A stretch of DNA of 64,000 nt from Chryseobacterium lathyri. GTDB lineage: Bacteria; Bacteroidota; Bacteroidia; Flavobacteriales; Weeksellaceae. Position numbers and translations under genes: made by a program. Below the pieces are notes generated by a model, which saw only the letters and a list, made by a program, of their open reading frames with translations, was not told where the DNA came from and did not search any database. Positions within the stretch are counted from its first letter, which is position 1; each line of letters starts with the position of its first letter. The stretch spans positions 558,001 through 622,000 of the forward strand of contig NZ_JAUSSF010000003.1 of NCBI RefSeq assembly GCF_030812195.1. The letters run 5' to 3'. Positions 1 to 9,089 of this stretch are shown here, piece after piece.

Positions 1-1101
1 AATAGGAAGCATCACTTCGTTTAGTTTTGACGTTTTGATCTTCTTTTTACGATCTTCATACACCTGCATAGCCACTTCTACAGCTTTTAAAATTCTCTGT
101 TTCGTTAAAGCTGAAACAAACAAAATTGGAATATCATGGAACTGACCGATCTTCTCTTTAATTGAGTTTTCAAAATCCCTAACTGTGTTGGTTTTCTTAT
201 CTTCAATAAGATCCCACTTATTTACAACAATCACAATTCCTTTTCTGTTCTTTTGTGCTAAACCGAAAATATTCATATCCTGAGATTCCCAGCCCAGTGT
301 GGCATCCACCATAATGATCACAACATCTGAAAATTCAATAGAACGGATCGATCTCATTACCGAATAGAATTCCAAATCCTCATTTACTTTAGATTTTCTT
401 CTCATTCCGGCAGTATCAACTAAAACAAATTCGTACCCGAATTTATTATAAAGAGTCTGAATACTATCTCTTGTAGTCCCTGCAACATCAGTTACGATGT
501 TTCTTTCCACATCAAGCAAAGCATTTGTTAAGGTAGATTTCCCAACATTGGGACGGCCTGCGATCGTAATTTTCGGCAAACCTTCAAAAGGATCTTTATA
601 ATCTGTGGTAGGGAAATCTTTAACGATATCATCCAAGACTTCTCCTGTTCCTGAACCTGTAGCTGAAGATAAAGTATAATATTTTTCAATTCCTAACTGA
701 TAGAATTCAGTAGCATTTATTTCTTCTTTGGCAGAATCTACTTTATTGATAACGATATAAACGGGTTTATTTGATCTTCTAAGAAGTTCGTGAATTTCGT
801 AATCGGTATCAGTAAGACCTTCTTCCACATTCATCATAAAAATGATGGATGTAGCTTCGTCTATTGCCAGCTGAACCTGCTTGCGGATCTCTTCTTCAAA
901 AATATCATCCGTTCCTACATCATATCCGCCGGTATCTATAACTGTAAAATCTACTCCGTTCCAATCAGATTTTCCGTAATGACGGTCTCTGGTAACACCA
1001 GCCGTAGAATCTACGATGGCCTCCCTTCTTTCTAGTAAACGGTTAAAAAGTGTGGATTTTCCTACGTTGGGACGCCCAACGATTGCGACAATATTTGACA
1101 T
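1..1101 (-). CDS. der: Ribosome biogenesis GTPase Der (EngA), C-terminus beyond window
   Basis: Double-G-domain GTPase acting in maturation of the 50S ribosomal subunit. The protein starts MSNIVAIVGRPNVGKST at 1101, giving the first P-loop, and a second GRPNVGKST P-loop is read near 540. 367 codons lie in the window and the frame is still open at base 1, so roughly the last 70 residues (part of the KH-like domain) are outside. The ATG at 1101 is chosen because the P-loop begins nine residues later, as in the family. Both G domains look intact. Confidence 0.95.
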   Translation of the reverse strand, partial: MSNIVAIVGRPNVGKSTLFNRLLERREAIVDSTAGVTRDRHYGKSDWNGVDFTVIDTGGYDVGTDDIFEEEIRKQVQLAIDEATSIIFMMNVEEGLTDTDYEIHELLRRSNKPVYIVINKVDSAKEEINATEFYQLGIEKYYTLSSATGSGTGEVLDDIVKDFPTTDYKDPFEGLPKITIAGRPNVGKSTLTNALLDVERNIVTDVAGTTRDSIQTLYNKFGYEFVLVDTAGMRRKSKVNEDLEFYSVMRSIRSIEFSDVVIIMVDATLGWESQDMNIFGLAQKNRKGIVIVVNKWDLIEDKKTNTVRDFENSIKEKIGQFHDIPILFVSALTKQRILKAVEVAMQVYEDRKKKIKTSKLNEVMLPI

Positions 1102-1355
1102 AAAAATGTTTAATAAATGAAATTATTAATGGGTATCTCCAACTTTTGGAGCCCAATTTTTTTGCAAAGATAGGATTTTATTATTTAGCTGCTGAAAAAG
1201 TACAGTTTGTGAAATTATTTTAGTTAAATCATCATCCACCTATTCAATTCAAAATCATTCAATTATGGATAAACACAGCTTTTTTAATTATTAACCTTCA
1301 AAAAATTATTTTTTAATTAAATATTTTTTTATAATTTCGCGCCACCAAAATAAGC

Positions 1356-1426
1356 AGACCTATAGTGTAACGGTAGCACTCCGGTTTTTGGTACCGTCAG
1401 TCGGGGTTCGAATCCCTGTGGGTCTA
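1356..1426 (+). tRNA. tRNA-Gln (anticodon TTG)
   Basis: A cloverleaf can be drawn by eye. The acceptor stem AGACCTA (1356-1362) pairs with TGGGTCT (1419-1425), with A1426 as discriminator. The anticodon loop is TTTTGGT with anticodon TTG. The T stem CGGGG/CCCTG encloses TTCGAAT. The bottom pair of the anticodon stem is a mismatch. CCA is not encoded. Length 71 nt. The 3' end abuts an integrase-tail-like remnant, so this tRNA may serve as an attachment site. Confidence 0.93.
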
Positions 1427-1436
1427 CAAACAAATA

Positions 1437-1476
1437 AAAGCAACTCGCTAATTTACAGCAAGTTGCTTTTTTTATT
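1437..1476 (+). terminator. Rho-independent terminator after tRNA-Gln
   Basis: A hairpin with arms around AAGCAACT and AGTTGCTT is followed by a run of seven T residues. It lies 10 bases after the tRNA and should end its transcript. Confidence 0.75.
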
Positions 1477-1678
1477 TTGGTCACTTCTGGTCACTTGGTC
1501 ACGATTTTGGTCACTCTTTTTGTAAAAACACTCTTCTTACACCTTATTTAACTTATTTGAATGTGATTGCATTTCAGCAACGGAAGTAAAGACCGTTTCA
1601 CTTTAATAACCATCTATTCATGAGTATCTATTATGAGTATTAACAAAATCATAAAGAGAGATACTTTTTATAAATAAT

Positions 1679-1704
1679 AAAACCACTGCAATTACAGTGG
1701 TTTT
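1679..1704. terminator. Terminator hairpin downstream of the RHS operon
   Basis: AAAACCACTG and CAGTGGTTTT form a perfect 10-bp stem with the loop CAATTA. T-rich sequence follows on both strands. It lies 65 bases past the stop of the immunity gene, so it probably ends the leftward toxin operon. Confidence 0.7.
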
Positions 1705-1769
1705 TGTTATTCTATTCATTATTGTAATAAATAAGATATTTCTCTTATTTTACAACTCCAGAAAATAAT

Positions 1770-2189
1770 TTAATCATGATTCATTGATGATATATAGTGT
1801 AGCATTTGATAAATGCCCTTGTACGGTAATCCTTTTTCTGTATCGATAATTAAAGATGAATTGTCATTGCAAGTTATTAAAAGTTTTGTGAAATCATCTG
1901 CCTTAGTAACACCATTTTTAATTTCTTCAGATAAAGCAGGCTTAACATGCATAAGTTTATTATATTCTAATTCTGATAATTGATTTTTTTTACTGAAAAT
2001 TATTTTGGTATCTGTAAATAACATCCAAGATTCATTATCAATAAAGTAAATTAAAATTGAATTTTCACATTCTTTTATATCATAATTAATTTGAGCTAAC
2101 AAACTATAATCATTTTTAATTAATCTTGTTTTAAGTCCTTCACCACCTTTTCTATTGAAGATGGATTCTAATGTTGTTTTTTTTACCAT
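1770..2189 (-). CDS. Putative immunity protein of the RHS toxin
   Basis: 139 residues, no signal peptide, no membrane segment, so predicted cytoplasmic. It starts 5 bases after the stop of the RHS gene and is the last gene of that operon, the standard place for the cognate immunity gene of a polymorphic toxin. The sequence alternates short beta-like stretches (WMLFTDTKIIF, KLLITCNDNSSLIID) and has a single helical end (GIYQMLHYISS). I do not recognise the family. Role inferred from position alone. The region is AT-rich like the toxin tail, consistent with cassette exchange of toxin and immunity genes. Confidence 0.7.
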   Translation of the reverse strand: MVKKTTLESIFNRKGGEGLKTRLIKNDYSLLAQINYDIKECENSILIYFIDNESWMLFTDTKIIFSKKNQLSELEYNKLMHVKPALSEEIKNGVTKADDFTKLLITCNDNSSLIIDTEKGLPYKGIYQMLHYISSMNHD

Positions 2190-2194
2190 AAATC

Positions 2195-5100
2195 TTATTT
2201 TAATGTCTTTTGTAATAGACTACCCGAACCTATTTTCTCAAAAGAATATCCAAAACGTTTTGCTATAGCTGGATTTAAAAAACCGTCATTTATAACTGCT
2301 GCTCCATAAATAGAAATTTTGTTTGCCCCTTTTTGAGCAGCTTGCTTTTCCATCGTAGCAATTGTAGATCTTAGTCCAGAAAGACTTTTTTTCTTGGTTT
2401 CCATTAAGAAAATATTTCGAGTGTAAGTATCTCCTACCAGTCCTTGAGTCCCATATATACTATAAGTTCCAATAGTCTCAGGTAAATCACGAGATGCTTG
2501 TTCAAGTGTTTCTTCTGCCATTGGAACAAGAAAACCTTTAGCCTCTTTCTCTGCCATTTCTTTAGCAGCAGTTTTGGCAGCATCTTTAACTGCCATTTCT
2601 ATACCTTCCTCTACCAGTTCAGTACCAATAGCTTTTACTCCACCTTTGATTACAGATCCCGCTCCCAGTGTCGCTATGTCCAAGGCTAATCCACCAACAC
2701 CGATACCAGCCTGTACCCAGTTACCATCTCTTATCCCTTCATAGATATCTAATCCACTCCCTACAATAGGTACAAAACCAACACCAACTCTTGCTGCATC
2801 CCCCCAGCTAATTCCACCTAGATTTTGACTCGAAACTGCAGAAGCACTAGAAGACGATTGGAAAGTTCCTAAATCTACAGTTTCAATATTTCTTGTACCA
2901 TCTGCTCCTATTGAATATTCTGTATGAGATAAGCTAAGTCCATTTACCTCCATATCTCCTTGTGCATTAAGCACATACGCTTCCAATCCTTCTATTTCCC
3001 TGGCATCAATAACCCTGTTTTCAGAGAAATTATAATGAGACTGATAAGCATACATTTCACTTAGCGGGTCAATATTAAAAAATCTGCCCACATCTGGCAT
3101 ATAGTTTCTCCATTTAAAGCTGTACCATCCATTTTCCTGAAGCTCCTGTCCCTGATATTTATATTGATAGGCATTTCGGGTTGTGGCAGCGTAATTATGC
3201 AACATACCAAAAGGATAGTAATTGTTTGTTTCTACAATTTCGCCAGGCTTCCACTCTCCCAAGCACCCAAATGTAGGTAAACATGTTGAAGTATTATATT
3301 GTCTGGGTTGGATAATTCCATCACCATTTGTATCTGTATAGCTTAATCGTAGATTTCCTAAATGATCCGTGAAATTATAAACATATTTATTTAGCAGGGT
3401 ATCATAATAACCTTCAGAGGTGGGAATTATTCTCAGCTTTAATACTGGTATTTCATTAGGATCAGGATGATAGGTTCCCTCACCGTTCCATGATTCTATT
3501 TGAAATGTGGACTTATACTGAAATCCGTCTAGATAATCTGTTTCTAAATCTCCAAAGAGCTTCTTTACTTTTACACCGTCTGCTCTGTAGGTGTAATTTG
3601 TTATTTTGGCATTTTGAGTAACCTGTTTGGGTAAATTTAGATAATTATATTGTATTGAGGAAATACCCTTATCCAGATGGCTTGTCATGTTTCCATTACC
3701 AATACCTCCATTATCATATTGAATGGTATTAGGATTGACCAGATAAGGATAACCTGAAGGGTTTTGCTGTTCATCCGTTACCTTTATTAATCTGTTTCCA
3801 ACATAATCATATTTCAGATTATCAATTACCTGTGCTGTACTACCTCCAATGAGAGCTCCTTCTGACCTTTTTAATCTCTGGATATTACCATTCAGATCAT
3901 ATTCCAGTTTTTCAAAGTATTCTTTTGCCGTTTCACTGCCTGCCTTTTGGTAAAAGCCCCCTAAAAGCCTGTTTAACGGATCATAAGAATATCCGTATCT
4001 TTTTAAAGGCTCATTTTCCTCAGTAAGTGTTTTCCAGTCTACTTCCGCAATATTTCCATTATATTTAGGCTTTACTTTAAGTTCAGGAAAATCTGAGTTA
4101 GGAATTTCCAAACCTTCACGCTGGGCATATTTAATTTTATATCCAAATAAATCATTTCCTAAGTTATTGGGATCATTAACTGCTGTCATCCAGCCTCGAA
4201 TGTTATAAATATAATCAACCGTCTGAAGTGGCATTGAAATATTTGTTCCACCCACTTTTTTAGTTTTTAACTGCGAAAGTTCATTATATTCATTCTGGGC
4301 AAGAATCTCTTCGGTATTATTGTCAATTTTATGTTTTTGTACTTTCAACCTGTTTTGGTTGTCATACTCAAACGTTTCGGTAACAATTTTTTCTGTATCT
4401 GTATTGAGCCTTCTATGATAGGTTTTAGTTTGTTTAGGTAAACCTGAAAAATCAAGTTCAGCCTCAGTTTTAGTATATCCTCCTAAATGATTGACAGAAT
4501 GAGTTCCTATTACTCTTCCTTTGGTATCGTACCAGAAAAAATCTTTACTCCAATTATCATCTTCTATATTCTTAATATAAGAAGCAGTAGGGAAACTCTT
4601 TGTACTTCTTGATGAGCTTTGTGCATCCTGCGTTAATACTGATTGTGTTGGATTTATGATATAAGAAGGAATCGAAACACCTGCTGGAAGTGGAGGGTAA
4701 GTATCATAATAATTGATGATTAAGACCCTTCCTACATTTACAGGAGTAGCTACATTGGAATAATATATAGGCATTCCATTCATTGTAAAGGCAGCTGTAC
4801 TTCTGGATTCGTATACATTGGTGCTGGCATTTGCATTGGTTTGTAATGCCTGCCTTGTAAGGGAAGTTATTGAAATACCAGTATAAGTGACTCTTCCAAA
4901 TTTATCATATTTAGTAAACATCCAATTCGAAGATATCCTCATATTGGCATCCTGACTCATAATGAGTTTATCAGCCTTGTTATACACCATATATTCCCAG
5001 CCTTTGCCTGGAAGTTTCTTTTCAACTAATCTATTTTTGTTATCATAACGGTACTGATAACACAGATTATCTAACGTAGTTGAAGTTAGTGCAGATGAAA

Positions 5101-5851
5101 CCGATGCTAATGGTGGAATAACATAGGCTAAATGATCATTACTATCATACACATAATATGTATCAATATTATGTGTTCCATCATTTTTTCTTATCAATAC
5201 AATGTGACCATAAAGATCTTTAAATACTATCTTTTCATTATTGTCTTCATCTTTGACACTAAACTTATATAATGAATTTTCATCATAAATAGTAATCTGA
5301 GAAAGAGTTGAATTATAAATTTGATTGGTATTATCCCATGTTGTAGTAGCCTGATATTTCTTTACCTGATCACTTGTTGAATTGGCATCATAAGCATATT
5401 TTACAGTATGCCCAGAATTCATTTTCCATTCTTCCCCAGGGCTGGCAGATTGAAACATTCTGCTTAAAGGGGAAGATTCAAGCTCTTTTTCGGAAAATGC
5501 ATTGGTAACCCCATAATATGAATTAACCGTACTTTCTGTAACTGAAGTTTGAATACCAGCATTAGAGGTCTGTACAGGAACAGGCAAATAATCCTTTGTT
5601 ACCCTGCCAAACTGGTCATAAACTATTGGTAAAACCATATCCTGCCCTGATGGTGTAGACTTTACAGATATTATTTGCTTAGGTCTCCCAAGTCCATCCA
5701 AATACTGGACATCTTCTAACTGTTTCTGTACAGGATCGAAAGGATCAGAAAGGTATGTTTTCTTGTAAATATAATTTTCAGTATCAGTAAGATTCTGAGA
5801 GTAGGAATAACTAAAAATTATCCCTAATAATATGAATAATATTTTCTTCAT
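2195..5851 (-). CDS. RHS repeat protein with C-terminal pretoxin and toxin-like domain
   Basis: 1218 residues with signal peptide MKKILFILLGIIFSYSYSQ. YD/RHS repeats fill roughly residues 50-860 (motifs such as YDQFGRVTKDYLP and YDPLNRLLGG). The RHS core follows (DHLGNLRLSYTD, NYYPFGM, YQGQELQENGWYSFKWRNY, GRFFNIDPLSEMY) and ends near residue 958. The variable tail of about 260 residues contains a hydrophobic glycine-rich pretoxin-like segment (about 1022-1070), an Ala/Glu/Lys-rich helix, then a final domain of about 90 residues ending LLQKTLK. By family knowledge, RHS shells encapsulate a C-terminal toxin and release it after self-cleavage at the core. The toxin fold is not recognised; it has weak GNAT-like features only. 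Confidence 0.9.
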   Translation of the reverse strand: MKKILFILLGIIFSYSYSQNLTDTENYIYKKTYLSDPFDPVQKQLEDVQYLDGLGRPKQIISVKSTPSGQDMVLPIVYDQFGRVTKDYLPVPVQTSNAGIQTSVTESTVNSYYGVTNAFSEKELESSPLSRMFQSASPGEEWKMNSGHTVKYAYDANSTSDQVKKYQATTTWDNTNQIYNSTLSQITIYDENSLYKFSVKDEDNNEKIVFKDLYGHIVLIRKNDGTHNIDTYYVYDSNDHLAYVIPPLASVSSALTSTTLDNLCYQYRYDNKNRLVEKKLPGKGWEYMVYNKADKLIMSQDANMRISSNWMFTKYDKFGRVTYTGISITSLTRQALQTNANASTNVYESRSTAAFTMNGMPIYYSNVATPVNVGRVLIINYYDTYPPLPAGVSIPSYIINPTQSVLTQDAQSSSRSTKSFPTASYIKNIEDDNWSKDFFWYDTKGRVIGTHSVNHLGGYTKTEAELDFSGLPKQTKTYHRRLNTDTEKIVTETFEYDNQNRLKVQKHKIDNNTEEILAQNEYNELSQLKTKKVGGTNISMPLQTVDYIYNIRGWMTAVNDPNNLGNDLFGYKIKYAQREGLEIPNSDFPELKVKPKYNGNIAEVDWKTLTEENEPLKRYGYSYDPLNRLLGGFYQKAGSETAKEYFEKLEYDLNGNIQRLKRSEGALIGGSTAQVIDNLKYDYVGNRLIKVTDEQQNPSGYPYLVNPNTIQYDNGGIGNGNMTSHLDKGISSIQYNYLNLPKQVTQNAKITNYTYRADGVKVKKLFGDLETDYLDGFQYKSTFQIESWNGEGTYHPDPNEIPVLKLRIIPTSEGYYDTLLNKYVYNFTDHLGNLRLSYTDTNGDGIIQPRQYNTSTCLPTFGCLGEWKPGEIVETNNYYPFGMLHNYAATTRNAYQYKYQGQELQENGWYSFKWRNYMPDVGRFFNIDPLSEMYAYQSHYNFSENRVIDAREIEGLEAYVLNAQGDMEVNGLSLSHTEYSIGADGTRNIETVDLGTFQSSSSASAVSSQNLGGISWGDAARVGVGFVPIVGSGLDIYEGIRDGNWVQAGIGVGGLALDIATLGAGSVIKGGVKAIGTELVEEGIEMAVKDAAKTAAKEMAEKEAKGFLVPMAEETLEQASRDLPETIGTYSIYGTQGLVGDTYTRNIFLMETKKKSLSGLRSTIATMEKQAAQKGANKISIYGAAVINDGFLNPAIAKRFGYSFEKIGSGSLLQKTLK

Positions 5852-5855
5852 GATT

Positions 5856-8800
5856 TTAGTTTTTATAGTGATACTTATATTCCTCTCTTACCTTACTATC
5901 AACATCTATCACTTTTTCAAGTTTATGGGTCTGAGCATGATACTTATAATTTTCTCTTAATCCGTCGGGATTTGTAAGGCTTGTTATTCCGATCAAAGGA
6001 TCATAAGTATAAGTTGTGATCTGGTAGTCTTTAAAAGCTATATTTTTTCTAAGATCATCCAATAATGAAATCAGGATATTTTCTGAGGCTGTATCCACAT
6101 CGACATCTGAAGCATCCTGTAAGTATCCAATGTTTGTGTTTGTGCTTACATAATTATAAGTCGCACCTACAATTTTTGCAATGGGCTGAGATTTATTGTA
6201 CCCCCAAATTATTGTTGTAGGAATCCCAGAAGCATCAGTATACTGTAAAACACGACCATGAGCGTCATATAAATCATAGGTTACTTTCGTATCAACACTT
6301 GAATCACTTCCATAATCTATAACACCAGTTTTTATAGATCTGGTAGAAATTGGAAGAATCAGATTATTCGTGGTAGAATTTTTGGCAAAAATCGTCTCAC
6401 TTCTAGATATAGGTTGCTGGGCTTCATTATATTTTGTAGCTGATAAAGGAATTCCTATCATATTTTTAGCAATCATATCAGAAAAAAGCTGGCTTGAAGT
6501 ACCCATATCTGTCGCATATTGGAACTTAACACTCTTGAACTTTGAAAGATCAAATTTATTGGGGTATTCCTCTATTTTATCAATGAGATTGTAGCTTGGG
6601 TCAACAGGGTTTTGGTAGTAATACTTTTTTAAATATTGTAAGTTTCTTCCATCTTTAAAAAATTCTGTTGTAAAAATTTCACTTAAAAGATTATCTGAAT
6701 AATCAATCTCATAAGGGGATGCATTAGTGATGCAAAAATAACAATTAACATAAGTGCTTGTAGAAAACAAATCATAAGAGACACCTCTACCAAGCAAATT
6801 TGTTGTTTTTATGTATTTGAAATCTATTCTCTTAATAATTTTTTGACTATTGTCATAAAAATCTTTTCTTAATAATAAACCTCTTTGATTAGATAAATCA
6901 TTTCTGGTTAATCCTAGTGTGTTATTACTAGGTATTATTCCAGGATAATAATTATCAGGAACATCAAAATGAGTTGAAAAATTATAATGGGTATAACCAT
7001 CATTACTTTTCTCGAAAACTGATGAATATACTACATCTGAAGGCTCAAATATCGATTTCGGATTAATCCCCATTATATTCCCTATATATGTATTGTTTGG
7101 AAAAGAGGGGTTTGCATTAGAATTATTATAGAAACCTAATATTTCTAAAGCTTTATTTGAATTATCATAGAAAATCGGTTCATTAACCAAAATACCACTT
7201 GATATGTTATAATCCATTTCATTAAAAGAGTTCGTATAAAAAAACTCTTTTGTAGTATTATCAGAAGTTATTTTCTTAATTCTTGCACCTCCGCCAGGTA
7301 AATTTGCAGAAACTAAGTTACCACTTTTGGGGTAAACTCTTGTTGTGAAGCTGTTGGACTCCCAGTCAAGGACAGTTTTTCCTCCAGTTGGCCAATATAT
7401 TTCTTTAAGAGTTCCATAATATAAATATGGAGTATTAACTTGTAATTCCCCGAATTTGTTATTTTCAAAATTATTCCAATAAGTTTTTGTACTCCCAAAA
7501 TCTACATGTATTTTATATGGAATATTATTATAGTATCCCCACATGTCAGTTTTATTACTTAACAGTGGCGGAAGTAAATTTAAGTTATCATAATTAAAGA
7601 CGTAAGTTTTTTCATTATTTTTAATACTATAAAGGAAAATTCTTTGTGTTGCATTGGCATGAGTAAGCTTAATATCATTAATAAGAGCCCCAGTTGATGA
7701 AGTCAATTTTATTGTCGTCAACTTTCTTTTTTTAAACTTATTAAAAGATGCTGTATTATCTCCAATCCCAAGTGTTGGTGAATTACTACCCCATGTATGT
7801 GGTGGTGTTAGTATGTTGTTATAATAGGAAGGATCATTCTCAAGCAATGTGTTCCCTGAACTACTAAAATAATTTAAATTATCTTCAATTATTGACAAGA
7901 AATCAATCTTATTTCCTGATTTTGTTCTAATTACACTTGGATATGTTGGAATATATAAAATCCCAGAGGCCTTATAAAAACTACTATAATGTGCTGTACT
8001 ATTAGTGGTATTATTAGGGTGAACTGATGTAGTGGTTAAAGGATTATTTCCATCCGTTGATTCTTTAGGCACTACGATATATTGTTTACTATTACTATAC
8101 AAATAGTTAGAATAGTGTTCTCCATTAATATGTTCAAAGTCATATAAAACAATATTATTGGAATCATAAACCTTAACAATACTCCAAGAATTTGCATATA
8201 CAGGAAGCGAATCTACTCCATGATAAAAATCTCGCAAATTCATTTCAATATTTCTCACATTATTGTCTCCAAAAACATACTTATAACCTTTATCATCAAT
8301 AATAGTAAATCTACCAATAGTTTTTATTCTGCATGTTGCTGGATACGCTCCCCAAATATCTTTAAATCCATTTAAGCCATAAAACATATCCTGTTCTTTG
8401 TCAAAAAGTATTTTTAAATTACTTTTTGATGAAACTTTCCACATTCCATCAGGTCCAATAAAGAAAAATCCAGTATGGCCAAAAAAACTAAAATTAAAAA
8501 TATCTGGCTCATAATCAGCTCTATATCCACCGTCTTTTGGGGTTGTTTCTGCCATCAAGTTTACAAGATTGTCTAACCCACGCCAACTATTATCGGTTGA
8601 GTTAATTTTAGAATGTGTGAGCATAAAGCCTTTTGCTAATCCACCATATTGGAAATCTCCCACTCCAACTGTTCCACTTGGTAAAGGATAACAATTGCCA
8701 TCATGATTATTTGGAGCAACACCTTCAGCATTGTTAAAGTCTAATTCATCAAATTGCATTCCCTTAACTGTTCGATTAATGCTACCAACTTCTAACATCC

Positions 8801-9089
8801 AATCATGTCCTACCCAATTTGAGGGTTTATTAACTTTAACACCTTGAGACTTATATTTTAATGAAATATCTAACGTTAGCCCTCCCTCTTCAACACTAAA
8901 TAACGGAATATTTATATTAGGCTGACCTCGATAATGATCTACACTAATCAAATCATTGCCATATTTATTTACAGAAAAATCATTGTTTTCACCCCATTTT
9001 GCTACTGGTATTAACTCCGCTTGCCCCCAGATAAGTGTATTAAGTGAGATTGATAATAATAGACCAAGAATTATTTTTGTATTCATCAT
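5856..9089 (-). CDS. RHS-associated YD-repeat shell protein
   Basis: 1077 residues with signal peptide MMNTKIILGLLLSISLNTLIWGQ. The N-terminal half resembles proteins found just upstream of RHS genes in Bacteroidota (PNINIPLFSVEEGGLTLDISLKYKSQGVKV, then NWVGHDWML). The C-terminal part has YD motifs (YDAHGRVLQYTDASGIPTTIIWGYN, TYTYDPLIGITSLTNPDGL). There is no RHS core and no toxin tail. It overlaps the upstream gene by ATGA and ends 4 bases before the RHS start, so the three are translated together. I infer that it forms part of the shell or a delivery partner of the RHS protein, analogous to the two-part TcB/TcC shells, but that is not shown by the sequence. Confidence 0.8.
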   Translation of the reverse strand: MMNTKIILGLLLSISLNTLIWGQAELIPVAKWGENNDFSVNKYGNDLISVDHYRGQPNINIPLFSVEEGGLTLDISLKYKSQGVKVNKPSNWVGHDWMLEVGSINRTVKGMQFDELDFNNAEGVAPNNHDGNCYPLPSGTVGVGDFQYGGLAKGFMLTHSKINSTDNSWRGLDNLVNLMAETTPKDGGYRADYEPDIFNFSFFGHTGFFFIGPDGMWKVSSKSNLKILFDKEQDMFYGLNGFKDIWGAYPATCRIKTIGRFTIIDDKGYKYVFGDNNVRNIEMNLRDFYHGVDSLPVYANSWSIVKVYDSNNIVLYDFEHINGEHYSNYLYSNSKQYIVVPKESTDGNNPLTTTSVHPNNTTNSTAHYSSFYKASGILYIPTYPSVIRTKSGNKIDFLSIIEDNLNYFSSSGNTLLENDPSYYNNILTPPHTWGSNSPTLGIGDNTASFNKFKKRKLTTIKLTSSTGALINDIKLTHANATQRIFLYSIKNNEKTYVFNYDNLNLLPPLLSNKTDMWGYYNNIPYKIHVDFGSTKTYWNNFENNKFGELQVNTPYLYYGTLKEIYWPTGGKTVLDWESNSFTTRVYPKSGNLVSANLPGGGARIKKITSDNTTKEFFYTNSFNEMDYNISSGILVNEPIFYDNSNKALEILGFYNNSNANPSFPNNTYIGNIMGINPKSIFEPSDVVYSSVFEKSNDGYTHYNFSTHFDVPDNYYPGIIPSNNTLGLTRNDLSNQRGLLLRKDFYDNSQKIIKRIDFKYIKTTNLLGRGVSYDLFSTSTYVNCYFCITNASPYEIDYSDNLLSEIFTTEFFKDGRNLQYLKKYYYQNPVDPSYNLIDKIEEYPNKFDLSKFKSVKFQYATDMGTSSQLFSDMIAKNMIGIPLSATKYNEAQQPISRSETIFAKNSTTNNLILPISTRSIKTGVIDYGSDSSVDTKVTYDLYDAHGRVLQYTDASGIPTTIIWGYNKSQPIAKIVGATYNYVSTNTNIGYLQDASDVDVDTASENILISLLDDLRKNIAFKDYQITTYTYDPLIGITSLTNPDGLRENYKYHAQTHKLEKVIDVDSKVREEYKYHYKN

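Larger units (their letters stand above)
1427..1769. other. Intergenic stretch with GGTCAC repeats and possible integrase remnant
   Basis: No intact gene is seen. After the tRNA terminator there are four GGTCAC copies starting at 1479, 1489, 1497 and 1509. Read on the minus strand they belong to a short open stretch, EECFYKKSDQNRDQVTRSDQNKKSNLL, that ends at a stop inside the tRNA terminator. Such SDQ-rich tails resemble ends of tRNA-proximal tyrosine integrases in Bacteroidota, but the stretch has a stop just upstream and is too short to prove it. The rest holds a hairpin at 1679-1704. Confidence 0.4.

Noticed and set aside
1479-1516. GGTCAC repeats as a tandem regulatory array
   Set aside because: Spacing is irregular (10, 8, 12 bases) and the minus strand reads as a coding tail, so a coding remnant is the simpler view.
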